Positions 32,361-38,993 of a DNA stretch of 38,993 nucleotides are shown piece after piece. Positions within the stretch are counted from its first letter, which is position 1. Each line of letters begins with the position of its first letter. The position numbers were made by a program, and so were the translations under genes. The stretch comes from Dehalococcoidia bacterium (GTDB lineage: Bacteria > Chloroflexota > Dehalococcoidia > Tepidiformales > Tepidiformaceae), in NCBI GenBank assembly GCA_020847765.1, contig JADLBJ010000071.1, forward strand, positions 1-38,993. Direction: 5' to 3'. The notes under the pieces were generated by a model. It saw only the letters and a list, made by a program, of their open reading frames with translations. It had not been told where the DNA came from and searched no databases.

Positions 32361-33062
32361 ATGCATACTGGAGGCGTGGCAGGCGGGGCGACAGCTGCAG
32401 AGATCCGGGCGATCCCCTATCTGAGCGCGATGACGGAGGCCGAGGCGGAGGCGTTCGCGGCGGAGCTGCCGGTACGGAGCTACCGGCCGCGCGAGTTCAT
32501 CGTGATCGCGGGGGAAAAGGCGATCGGGTTCTACCTGCTGCGCGCGGGAAAGGCACGCATCTTTCGTACCGGAGCAGATGGACGGGAGCAGATCTTTCGG
32601 CTGGTGACGCCGGGGCAGACGTTCGCCGAGGTGCCCATCTTCGACGGCGGTCCGAACCCGGCGACGGTGGAGGCGATCGAGGCGTGCGAGGTCGTGTTCT
32701 TCCCGGCGGAGCGGATGCAGCGCCTGGTGCTGGCGCGACCGGATATTGGGCTGGCGGTGATCCGCTACATGGCGCGGCGGATTCGCGCCTTTACGGACCT
32801 GGTGGAGCAGATCAGCCTGCAGACGGTGCAGAGCCGGCTGGCGCGCTACCTGTACCAGGTGGCGCGGGAGGAAGGGTTGGTGACGGAGGAGGGGACAGTC
32901 ATCCGCCGAGAGCTGACGCTGCAGGACCTGGCGGCGCTCGTCGGTTCGGTTCGGGAGGTGGTGAGCCGAACGATGCGGGTGCTGGAGGAGGACGGCGTGG
33001 TGATCGTCCGCCGGAAGGAGATCGTGATCCGAGACGTGGAAGAGCTCAGCCGGTTGCTCTGA
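32361..33062 (+). CDS. Crp/Fnr-family regulator, no cluster cysteines
   Basis: A 233-residue regulator. The N-terminal cyclic-nucleotide-like beta barrel carries FYLLRAGKARIFR and TPGQTFAEVPIFDGG. A long dimerisation helix (RYMARRIRAFTDLVEQISL) leads to a winged HTH with LTLQDLAALVGSVREVVSRTMRVLEEDGVV. The recognition helix has R-E-x-x-S-R, combining Arg/Glu of Crp with the E-x-x-S-R of Fnr, compatible with a TTGAC/TTGAT-type half site. The only Cys (in EACEVV) is far from an Fnr [4Fe-4S] site, so it is more likely a Dnr-like, haem or ligand sensor. ATG 32361 has AAGGG upstream. The 3' end overlaps the convergent DUF59 gene by 17 bases. Confidence 0.94.
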   Translation: MHTGGVAGGATAAEIRAIPYLSAMTEAEAEAFAAELPVRSYRPREFIVIAGEKAIGFYLLRAGKARIFRTGADGREQIFRLVTPGQTFAEVPIFDGGPNPATVEAIEACEVVFFPAERMQRLVLARPDIGLAVIRYMARRIRAFTDLVEQISLQTVQSRLARYLYQVAREEGLVTEEGTVIRRELTLQDLAALVGSVREVVSRTMRVLEEDGVVIVRRKEIVIRDVEELSRLL

Positions 33063-33366
33063 CCTCGCGGACGGGGAAGCCGAGGGCGCTGAGGGCCTCG
33101 TCGCTCGCCATGCGGATGTCCCAGGGAGGATCGAAGACGGGACGAACTTCGATCTCCTCGCCGGGGAAGCGAAGGCTGAGCATCGTCTCGGCGTCTTCGA
33201 GGATGGCGGGGCCCATGGGGCAGGAGGCGGTGGTGGTCGTCATGAGGACGGCGGCGCGGCCCGGCTCGGTCTCGATGCTGTAGACGAGGCCGAGGGCGAC
33301 GACGTCGATGCCGAGCTCGGGGTCGTAGACGTGGGCGAGGGTTTCGGCGACCTGGCGGGAATTCAT
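33046..33366 (-). CDS. DUF59/MIP18-type protein
   Basis: A 106-residue protein of the MIP18/PaaD/SufT type. It begins with the helix RQVAETLAHVYDPELGIDVVALGLVY, the family's DPE-x-x-x-x-x-x-x-L-G motif, and has TTTTASCPMGPAI, whose single Cys is the family's reactive/Fe-S-linked residue. A late DPPWDIRMAS matches the family's W-x-x-x-x-M/I-x. These proteins assist iron-sulfur cluster assembly. It is the last gene of a three-gene operon and its ATG overlaps the stop of the membrane protein (ATGA). An assembly factor here would suit the iron-sulfur-rich enzyme next door. Confidence 0.9.
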   Translation of the reverse strand: MNSRQVAETLAHVYDPELGIDVVALGLVYSIETEPGRAAVLMTTTTASCPMGPAILEDAETMLSLRFPGEEIEVRPVFDPPWDIRMASDEALSALGFPVREVRATG

Positions 33367-34679
33367 ACGGTGATCCTCTTGGAAAGCGCGGGCTGGGGCG
33401 CGCGGCTGGCGTGCTTGGGCAGGAACATGTGGACGAGGCCGACAAGATGGAGGAGGCCCCCGACGACGAGGAGGGCACCGCCGGCCTGCAGGGCGGGGAC
33501 GCTGCCGACGAGGGCGGAGACAGCGACGGTGGCGACGGCCAGAGAGACCCCGGCAAGAGCGACGGTGGCAAGGCGTTCGCTGTAGATGTCGGAGACGACA
33601 GGCACGGCTTCAAGGCCGACGCGCGGGCGGTAGCGATGGTACCAGATGAGGAAGGGAAGGATCTTGAAGCTGTTGCCGATGAGGGCACTGCCGAGCCAGC
33701 CGCCAATGCCGGCGGCGGCGTAGGCGAGGAGCCAGCGGGCAGACTCGTCGCCGGGCGTGAACGGGGTGCCGAGGGCGGCGCCGGCACCGAGGAGGACGGC
33801 GAGCACGAGCCAGACGAGGGCGACGAGCATCGAATGGCCCTGGATGTCGAGGCGGCGCTTGGAGCGACCAAGGAGCAGGCGGACGACGTCGACGCCCCAG
33901 AGGAGGGGGGCGACAGCGAGAAGGAGGGCGAGCGGCAGGCGGACGGCCGGGCCGGGGTCGGTGGCGACGACGGCCGCGAAGGTGGTGAGGGCAAGGCTCA
34001 TGATGATGAGGACGGGAGTGCCGAAACGCGGCCGGACGCGGGTGACAACGTTGAACATGGGAACGAGCTGGTAGGAGAGGCCCATGAGGGTAATCCCAAG
34101 CCAGCCGACGAGGCCGACGTGGGCGTGGGCGGAGAGGCGACCCATGGTAATGGGGAACCAGAGGTGCTCGAGGGTTCCGACCCAGGTGAGGCCAAGGCCG
34201 CCGGCGATGGCCAGCCAGGCGAGTCCGAGGGCGGCTGCGGCACGCGGGACGGAGCGGCTGCGGGCGCGGGCGACGGCGACCCCGGCGTTGGCCATGAAGA
34301 GGACGAGGGATACGAAGATGCCGCTGCCGGCGATCCCCATGAGGGGAACGTCCCACTGCCAGGCGCTCCAGACGAAGAAGCTGACGGAGAGGACGTGGAT
34401 GACGAACTGGACGCGGGCGAGCCGCTCGGACCAGAGGCGACCGCTCAGGACGGCGGGCGCCATCTGGTAAAGGGCCCCCATCATCGTCGTGGTGATCCAG
34501 CCGAGGACCACGGCGTGGGTGATAGCCACGTTGCGGGGGAGATTGATCGCTTGGAAGGAGAGGTGTCCAGCATTGGCGAGGAGCAGGCCCGCGGCGACGA
34601 GGCCGAGGGGGGCAGCCAGGAAGAATGGCGCGATCAGGCCGAGGGGAGGGCTCTGGGTGGGAGCAACCCGCGCGGTCAT
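33363..34679 (-). CDS. Polytopic His-containing membrane protein, haem-copper oxidase subunit I-like
   Basis: A 438-residue protein of about 12 transmembrane helices. The helix THAVVLGWITTTMMGALYQMAPAV (His55) closely resembles AHAHVGLVGWLGITLMGLSYQLVPMF (His185/His187): H-x-x-x-x-G-W-x-x-x-x-M-x-G-x-x-Y-Q-x-x-P. The HAHVGLVGWLG element is typical of proteins annotated as CcoN- or NorB-like. Candidate haem ligands are His55, His185 and His187; the Cu-B His pair and cross-linked Tyr of true oxidases are not evident. Its likely role is haem-b electron transfer or binding of NO or quinone. The ATG overlaps the DUF2249 stop (ATGA), and the gene order DUF2249, this protein, DUF59 suggests one operon. 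Confidence 0.8.
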   Translation of the reverse strand: MTARVAPTQSPPLGLIAPFFLAAPLGLVAAGLLLANAGHLSFQAINLPRNVAITHAVVLGWITTTMMGALYQMAPAVLSGRLWSERLARVQFVIHVLSVSFFVWSAWQWDVPLMGIAGSGIFVSLVLFMANAGVAVARARSRSVPRAAAALGLAWLAIAGGLGLTWVGTLEHLWFPITMGRLSAHAHVGLVGWLGITLMGLSYQLVPMFNVVTRVRPRFGTPVLIIMSLALTTFAAVVATDPGPAVRLPLALLLAVAPLLWGVDVVRLLLGRSKRRLDIQGHSMLVALVWLVLAVLLGAGAALGTPFTPGDESARWLLAYAAAGIGGWLGSALIGNSFKILPFLIWYHRYRPRVGLEAVPVVSDIYSERLATVALAGVSLAVATVAVSALVGSVPALQAGGALLVVGGLLHLVGLVHMFLPKHASRAPQPALSKRITV

Positions 34680-34897
34680 TCGCTCGCCCGGCGCACCGTC
34701 AGGGAATAGCCGTCGGCGCCTTCGGCGAAGTCCCAGGTAAAGCCGCGCCGTTCGAGTTCGGGGTAGAGGAGCATGGGCTCGCGGTCCATATGTGCGAAGA
34801 GCTCGTCGCCGTCGGCCAGATCTTTGAGGGCGGCGAGGATGCGAACCATGGGCTCGGGCGGTTGCAGGCCGCGATTGTCGAGTTCAATAGTTGCCAC
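34676..34897 (-). CDS. DUF2249 protein (third copy)
   Basis: A 73-residue DUF2249 protein with IELDNRGLQPPEPMVRILAAL, GDELFAHMDREPMLLYPELERRGF and a terminal YSLTVRRAS strand. LDNRGLQPPEP is the family's N-terminal strand with the Pro-Pro-Glu-Pro turn. The GTG at 34897 begins the recognised domain; an earlier GTG at 34945 would add 16 residues. A candidate Fnr-like site at 34963-34976 implies a transcript start near 34928, which favours 34897. Third DUF2249 protein within 12 kb, first gene of the operon with the His-containing membrane protein. Confidence 0.83.
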   Translation of the reverse strand: MATIELDNRGLQPPEPMVRILAALKDLADGDELFAHMDREPMLLYPELERRGFTWDFAEGADGYSLTVRRASE

Positions 34898-34962
34898 GAA
34901 AACACCGTGCCAGCGGGTCGCGGCGGCTGATGCGACTTTGGTCACGCTCGGCGCATCGTCCC

Positions 34963-34976
34963 GCGATATTAATCAG
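34963..34976. promoter_or_regulatory. Weak Fnr-like dyad upstream of third DUF2249 gene
   Basis: The minus strand reads CTGAT-taat-ATCGC against TTGAT-N4-ATCAA: the TGAT and ATC cores match, the outer bases do not. It overlaps the recG stop. It is weaker than the site at 32256 and could be chance. Confidence 0.3.
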
Positions 34977-37447
34977 TTTGCCTCGGTGGCTCTGGCAAGA
35001 AAAGGCTGGACGGCGTCGGCGAGGGCGCGATGCTCCGTTCGGCTGAGGGCGGGGTCGCGAGCGAGGATATCAGCCGCCAGCTCGCGAGCCCGGGCGAGGA
35101 TGTCGCGGTCGGTGAGGCGGGCGACGCGAAGCATGGTGTTGGCGCCGCTCTGGAGGCGCCCCCAGGCTTCGCCTTCGCCGCGAAGCTCGAGGTCGACCTC
35201 CGCAAGGCGGAAGCCGTCGCTGGTGGAGACCATGGCTTCGAGACGCTCGCGGGCGTCTGGGCCGGGGTCGTCTTCAGTGCTGAAGAGCATGCAGTAGCTC
35301 TGGCGGGAAGAGCGGCCGACGCGCCCGCGAAACTGGTGGAGCTGGCTAAGGCCGAAGCGTTCGGCACCTTCGATGACGATGACGGTGGCGTTGGGAACGT
35401 CGATGCCGACCTCGATGACGCTGTTGGAGACGAGAACGTCAGCCTCGTGACGGGCGAAGCGCTCCATGATCTCGTCCTTCTGGCGGCCGGGCATGCGCCC
35501 GTGAAGGAGGTCGAGGCGATAACGAGCGAGCGGCCCGTGGCGCAGGCGGGCGAACTCCTCTTCGGCGGAGCGGACGTCGAGCGCTTCAGATTCCTGGACG
35601 AGGGGGCAGATGACGAAGGCCTGCTCGCCGGCCTCGAGGTGTTCGCGGATGAACTGGTAGGCTTCTTCGCGCTCCTGGGGCTGGACCCAGACGGTGCGCA
35701 CCGGCTTGCGGCCCGGCGGGAGCTCGTCGATGGTCGAGACCTCGAGGTCACCGTAGACGGTGAGGGCGAGGGTGCGGGGGATGGGGGTGGCGGTCATGAC
35801 GAGGAGGTGGGGGTTGGCGCCCTTTCGGCGGAGCCGGGCGCGCTGCATGACGCCGAAGCGGTGCTGCTCGTCGACGACGGCGAGGCCGAGGCGGGGCAGG
35901 TCGACGCCCTCTTCGAGCAGGGCATGGGTGCCGACGACGAGGTCGGCACCGCCGTAAGCGGCGTCGGCGCGCACCTGCTCCTTCTGGCCGGAAGTGAGCG
36001 AGCCGGTGAGGAGGAGGGCGCGCACGGAGCGTCCAAGCCAGGATGGGGCGAAAAGGCCGGCGAGGGGGCTGAGGTCGTCGCCGCCGAGGAGGCGGGCACG
36101 CGAGCGGTAGTGCTGCTCGGCGCGGAGTTCGGTCGGGGCCATGAGGACTGCCTGGCCGCCCGAGACGACGGCGGCGAGCATGGCGGCAAAGGCGATCACG
36201 GTCTTGCCGCTGCCAACGTCGCCCTGAAGGAGCCGGAGCATGGGATAGGGCCCGCGCAGGTCGGTGAGGATCTCGTCGAGGGCGCCGCGCTGCGACGGGG
36301 TGAGGGCGAAGGGGAGTGAGCCGAGGAAGGCGTCGAGGCCCGCGCCGAGGGCGAGAGCGGGCGCGGTGCGGCCCCGCTGCCACTCGGCGCGGCGGAGGAG
36401 GACGGCACACTGGATGGCGAGGAACTCGCCGAGGGCGAGGCGGCGGCGCGCTTCTTCGGCGGCCGCGAAGGAGGAAGGCAGGTGCAGGGTGCGGACAGCG
36501 TCGGGAAGGGAAGAGAGGCGGAGGTCGCGGCCGACCCAGACCGGGATCGGGTCCGGAAGGTCGGCAGCGAGGGCGTCGACGGCGGCGAGGACGGCACGGC
36601 GCAGGGTGCGCTGGCTGACACCCTGCGTCGCCGGGTAGACGGGCACGAGACGGCCGGCGTTGCCGTCGTCGTCGGTGAGCGGCTCGAACTCGGGGTTCTC
36701 CATCTGCAGGCGGCCCCGAAAGCGACGGACCTTTCCGGAGACCACGAGGCGCTGGCCCTCGACGAGGGTGCGCGCGACGTAGGGCATGTTGAACCAGGCG
36801 ACGCGCAGGACCCCGGACCGGTCACGCAAGAGCGCCTCGGCGCCCCGCACGCGACGGCCGAAGCGCGTCTCCCGCACTGACTCGACGGTGGCGACGATCG
36901 TCTGAGGCGTGCTGGTCGGCTGGAGATCGGCGATCGGCCGGAGGTCGGTGAAATCGTTGAAGCGACGGGGGAAGAAAAGAGCGGCGTCGCCGGCCGTGCG
37001 TACGCCGAGCTTCTCGAGTCGTGCTGCAGCGGCGCGGCCGACGCCGGGGAGGTGCGAGGCCGGGGATTCGCGGGTCAGGCGGGACGAAGAGGAACCGGCG
37101 GGCGACGGAGGGCGGGGTGCCCTTCGGCCGGGGCGTTTTGGCGGCGCGAGGGAGGAGGCGGCGGGCGGTGGCGCCGCCCGTGTCGGGCGACCGTCCGCGG
37201 CGAGCGCGCTGACGGCACCGAGCAGCCAGATGCGCCGCGCGTCGGCCAGGAGCGAGCGGTAGCCGGCGGCGGGCAGCCTGGCGACCTCGCGGCGGAAGGC
37301 GCCGATGGGCAGGCCGTCCTCGGCCATGCGGACGAGCATGCCGTCAAGGCCACCGAGGACCGTGTCATTGGTGCACCCGCGCTCGAGCTCGAGCTCGAAG
37401 ACACGGCGAAGGCGATCGTAGTCGAGCGCGGGCGCAGGCCGGGTCAT
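34973..37447 (-). CDS. recG: ATP-dependent DNA helicase RecG
   Basis: RecG remodels stalled replication forks and branched DNA. The 824-residue product has the wedge/OB domain (PLPGVGR-type SHLPGVGRAAA, then PRRFNDFTDLRPI), Walker A QGDVGSGKT near residue 410, DEQH at about 522 (VVDEQHRFGVMQR), TATPIPRTLALT and the C-terminal helicase motifs SVIEVGIDVPNA and QFRGRVGRS. It carries an N-terminal extension of about 135 residues before the wedge domain, a helical part followed by a Pro/Ala/Arg-rich linker; RecG is usually about 690 residues. ATG 37447 overlaps the DegV-like gene stop (ATGA). This gene order matches a common bacterial rpmB-degV-recG neighbourhood. Confidence 0.96.
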   Translation of the reverse strand: MTRPAPALDYDRLRRVFELELERGCTNDTVLGGLDGMLVRMAEDGLPIGAFRREVARLPAAGYRSLLADARRIWLLGAVSALAADGRPTRAAPPPAASSLAPPKRPGRRAPRPPSPAGSSSSRLTRESPASHLPGVGRAAAARLEKLGVRTAGDAALFFPRRFNDFTDLRPIADLQPTSTPQTIVATVESVRETRFGRRVRGAEALLRDRSGVLRVAWFNMPYVARTLVEGQRLVVSGKVRRFRGRLQMENPEFEPLTDDDGNAGRLVPVYPATQGVSQRTLRRAVLAAVDALAADLPDPIPVWVGRDLRLSSLPDAVRTLHLPSSFAAAEEARRRLALGEFLAIQCAVLLRRAEWQRGRTAPALALGAGLDAFLGSLPFALTPSQRGALDEILTDLRGPYPMLRLLQGDVGSGKTVIAFAAMLAAVVSGGQAVLMAPTELRAEQHYRSRARLLGGDDLSPLAGLFAPSWLGRSVRALLLTGSLTSGQKEQVRADAAYGGADLVVGTHALLEEGVDLPRLGLAVVDEQHRFGVMQRARLRRKGANPHLLVMTATPIPRTLALTVYGDLEVSTIDELPPGRKPVRTVWVQPQEREEAYQFIREHLEAGEQAFVICPLVQESEALDVRSAEEEFARLRHGPLARYRLDLLHGRMPGRQKDEIMERFARHEADVLVSNSVIEVGIDVPNATVIVIEGAERFGLSQLHQFRGRVGRSSRQSYCMLFSTEDDPGPDARERLEAMVSTSDGFRLAEVDLELRGEGEAWGRLQSGANTMLRVARLTDRDILARARELAADILARDPALSRTEHRALADAVQPFLARATEAN

Positions 37448-37809
37448 TCGCGGGCGACCAGGCAGACGCCGAAAACGTTGGGCCCGGCCTGGGTGCCGAC
37501 CACGGGCCCGGGCCGCCCCAGGCAGAGGTCGCCGGCGGGAAGGACCGGACGCAGCCGGTCGAGGAAGGCGCGGGCTTCGGCGTCTTTGCTGCCACAGCCG
37601 ACGACGATACGCGAGACGCTCGGGCCGGCCGTGGCGAGGGCGAAGAGGCGGTCGACGGACCGGGAGAAGGCGTTGGCTTGGCGCTCGTCGCCGCCAAGGA
37701 AATGCTCGTCGCCGAAGCTGACGGCGAGCGGCGCCACCACGGCGCCGTGCTCCTGCGCCAGGCTCAGGGGACGATCGCATGTGGAGTCTGTAACGACGCG
37801 GGCGGGCAT
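37444..37809 (-). CDS. Internally shortened DegV-like protein
   Basis: A 121-residue protein that begins and ends like DegV fatty-acid-binding proteins (about 280 residues). RVVTDSTCDRP (4-14) and VVAPLAVSFGDEHF are the N-lobe strands, with TAGPSVS where DegV has the lipid-contacting TSQPS loop. It then passes straight into VVGCGSKDAEARAFLDRL and GPVVGTQAGPNVFGVCLV, the C-lobe end. About 160 residues of the middle are absent and the frame is intact. Either a functional mini-form, probably unable to enclose an acyl chain, or a decaying gene. ATG 37809 is in the usual position. It precedes recG with a four-base overlap, where a full degV often sits. Confidence 0.75.
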   Translation of the reverse strand: MPARVVTDSTCDRPLSLAQEHGAVVAPLAVSFGDEHFLGGDERQANAFSRSVDRLFALATAGPSVSRIVVGCGSKDAEARAFLDRLRPVLPAGDLCLGRPGPVVGTQAGPNVFGVCLVARE

Positions 37810-37814
37810 AATTG

Positions 37815-37867
37815 TTGAGGCGCCTACTCGGGCAAGTATAACCGCCAGGGTGCGCAGGCGTTAGAAT
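37815..37867 (+). promoter_or_regulatory. Promoter(s) of rpe
   Basis: Two candidates. TTGAGG (37815-37820) with a 16-base spacer and TATAAC (37837-37842) would start near 37849, about 25 bases before the gene. A second -10, TAGAAT (37862-37867), ends six bases before ATG 37874 and would give a leaderless transcript. No SD is seen before the ATG. Confidence 0.5.
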
Positions 37868-37873
37868 GCGGCG

Positions 37874-38539
37874 ATGCACGCCGTGCTTCTCGCTCCTTCG
37901 ATCCTGACGGCCGACTTCGCCCGGCTGGGGGAACAGGTGCGTGCCGCGGAGGCGGGTGGCGCGGACTTGCTGCACCTCGACGTCATGGACGGGCGGTTTG
38001 TGCCGAACATCACCTTCGGGGCGCTGGTGGTGGAGGCGCTGCGGAAGGTGACGACGCTACCCTTCGATGTCCACCTGATGGTTGTGGAGCCAGAGCGGCA
38101 GGTGGCCGCGTACTGCGAGCTGGCGGCGACGGTGAACGTGCACGTCGAGGTTTCGCCGCACATTAATCGGACGCTGGGGGAGATCCGGCGGCTCGGCGCG
38201 CGTTGCGGCGTGTGCATCAACCCGGGGACACCGGTGAGTGCGATCGAAGAGTCGCTGCCGGAAGTGGACCAGGTGATGGTAATGACCATCAACCCCGGCT
38301 GGGGCGGGCAGCAGATGATCGAGCGGCAGCTGGGAAAGGTGGCGCGGGTGCGGCGTCTGCTCGACGAGGGGGGCTACCGTGCCTCGCTGGAGATCGACGG
38401 TGGCGTGAAGGCAGAGAACGTTGCCCGATGTGCGGCCGCCGGGGCGGACGTGCTTGTATGCGGAAGCTCGGTGTTCAACGCGGAAGGGTCGCCAGAGGAG
38501 AGCCTTGCCGCCCTACGGCGCGCCCTGGGCGCCGCATAG
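37874..38539 (+). CDS. rpe: Ribulose-phosphate 3-epimerase
   Basis: This enzyme interconverts D-ribulose 5-phosphate and D-xylulose 5-phosphate in the pentose phosphate and Calvin-type pathways. The 221-residue TIM barrel has APSILTADFARL, HLDVMDGRFVPNITFG (metal-binding His and catalytic Asp), DVHLMVVEP, TINPGWGGQ and the second catalytic Asp in LEIDGGV, with a phosphate-binding GSSVF. All catalytic positions I can identify are intact. The gene is divergent from the DegV-like gene, 64 bases away, and converges with rpmB. Confidence 0.97.
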   Translation: MHAVLLAPSILTADFARLGEQVRAAEAGGADLLHLDVMDGRFVPNITFGALVVEALRKVTTLPFDVHLMVVEPERQVAAYCELAATVNVHVEVSPHINRTLGEIRRLGARCGVCINPGTPVSAIEESLPEVDQVMVMTINPGWGGQQMIERQLGKVARVRRLLDEGGYRASLEIDGGVKAENVARCAAAGADVLVCGSSVFNAEGSPEESLAALRRALGAA

Positions 38540-38573
38540 AGGGGCGCTGATCGCGACGTGGGGGCAGGGGGAA

Positions 38574-38786
38574 TCAGGCGGATTTGACGAGGGTGCGGAG
38601 GCAGCGCGTGCAGATGTTCAGACGGTGCCAGGCACCAGCGACGAAGACGCGCTGCTTGCTGACGTTGGGGCGAAAGGTGCGGCTCGTCTTGTGGGCTTTC
38701 CGTTCCCAGCGCCCACCATGGGTGTGACGGATGTTGCGCCCGAACATCGTTGTCTTGCCGCATACGTCGCAGGCGCCACTTGCCAT
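38574..38786 (-). CDS. rpmB: 50S ribosomal protein L28, zinc-binding form
   Basis: A 70-residue L28. CDVC (Cys6, Cys9) and CTRC (Cys59, Cys62) form the four-Cys zinc site of the C+ form. The core has RNIRHTHGGRWERKAHKT and the RTFRPNVSKQRV segment that contacts 23S rRNA. A candidate promoter upstream on the minus strand reads TTGGCC, 18 bases, TAGCAT. The gene is followed by the DegV-like gene and recG on the same strand, with rpe interposed on the opposite one. Confidence 0.97.
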   Translation of the reverse strand: MASGACDVCGKTTMFGRNIRHTHGGRWERKAHKTSRTFRPNVSKQRVFVAGAWHRLNICTRCLRTLVKSA

Positions 38787-38949
38787 GCGTCTCAGTTCCT
38801 TGTCTGCGAGGATCGTCCGTCGATGCTAGCACCTGAAGCGACTAGCGGCCAAACCCGCCTGCACCCCGGCTGCGCGGGAGCCCCCGCGGGCGCGGCTGGC
38901 GTCGCATCGGCGGTTGGCACCCGAGATCGTGGCTGCACGGTCCTCACCC

Positions 38950-38969
38950 GTCCGGTCCACCGACCGGAC
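38950..38969. repeat. Perfect 8-bp inverted repeat
   Basis: GTCCGGTC and GACCGGAC flank a four-base CACC loop in the noncoding end of the window, upstream of rpmB. It may be a terminator or operator of a gene beyond the right edge. A second smaller hairpin (CGCGGG-agcc-CCCGCG) lies at 38873-38888. I see no gene in 38787-38993. Confidence 0.4.
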
Positions 38970-38993
38970 CGAACATGTACACCGGCGGCCACA

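Noticed and set aside
32361-33062. Oxygen-sensing Fnr
   Set aside because: The N-terminal cysteines needed for a [4Fe-4S] cluster are absent.
38787-38993. tRNA or other small RNA in the right-end gap
   Set aside because: Two short hairpins occur, but there is no T-loop GGTTCGA-type sequence or cloverleaf pairing.
1-38993. CRISPR array, insertion sequence or prophage
   Set aside because: No regularly spaced repeats, no transposase or integrase, and no phage structural genes were seen. The small HTH ORF at 14646 alone is not enough.

Overview
The window is high-GC, densely coded bacterial DNA from a Chloroflexota-like chromosome, perhaps near the Dehalococcoidia/Tepidiformia. That placement is an inference from overall character: a MalT-type ATPase fused to a BTAD module, paired secreted matrixin proteases, a zinc-ribbon L28 next to DegV and RecG, and a Tat-exported Nar/Nxr-like molybdoenzyme. 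It has not been tested by phylogeny. I see no rRNA, tRNA, CRISPR array, insertion sequence or prophage.

Layout. 1-4061 (minus): alanine dehydrogenase, an SGNH-like protein, an SDR oxidoreductase, a 47-codon crotonase-like remnant and an MFS transporter cut by the window edge. 4209-6540 (plus): two secreted matrixin-type zinc proteases. 6607-10414 (minus): a thiolase, a four-repeat secreted cysteine protein with a near-consensus promoter, and a divergent DnaA homologue. 10734-13260 (plus): a MerR regulator, moaA, a PPOX-type flavoprotein and a DUF983 membrane protein, meeting an M48A/Ste24 protease on the other strand. 14646-19623 (plus): a small HTH ORF, two unknown secreted proteins and a 1048-residue MalT/BTAD regulator. 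19627-22778: a patatin (minus), then a DinB-like protein, ribD and an EVE protein (plus).

The centrepiece is 22957-34897. A tight nine-gene minus-strand operon (32206 down to 22957) encodes, in order, a MobB-FmdE fusion, a Tat-exported molybdopterin catalytic subunit, an 89-residue unknown, a four-cluster iron-sulfur subunit, a TorD/NarJ-type chaperone, a membrane-anchored ethylbenzene-dehydrogenase-like haem subunit, a polytopic membrane protein and two DUF2249 proteins. Divergent from it is a Crp/Fnr regulator, and a dyad resembling an FNR/DNR box lies between them. Behind the regulator is a second minus-strand operon: a third DUF2249 protein, a His-containing polytopic protein with an internal duplication, and a DUF59 protein. 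Together these look like an anaerobic or microaerobic respiratory module acting on an oxidised substrate outside the membrane. Sequence character points to the NxrA/extracytoplasmic NarG branch, so nitrate or nitrite is the best guess. moaA at 11277 would serve the same cofactor.

The right end (34973-38786) is housekeeping: recG, a DegV-like gene that has lost its middle, rpe and rpmB. Several genes have a -10 hexamer ending exactly six bases before the start codon, suggesting leaderless transcripts.
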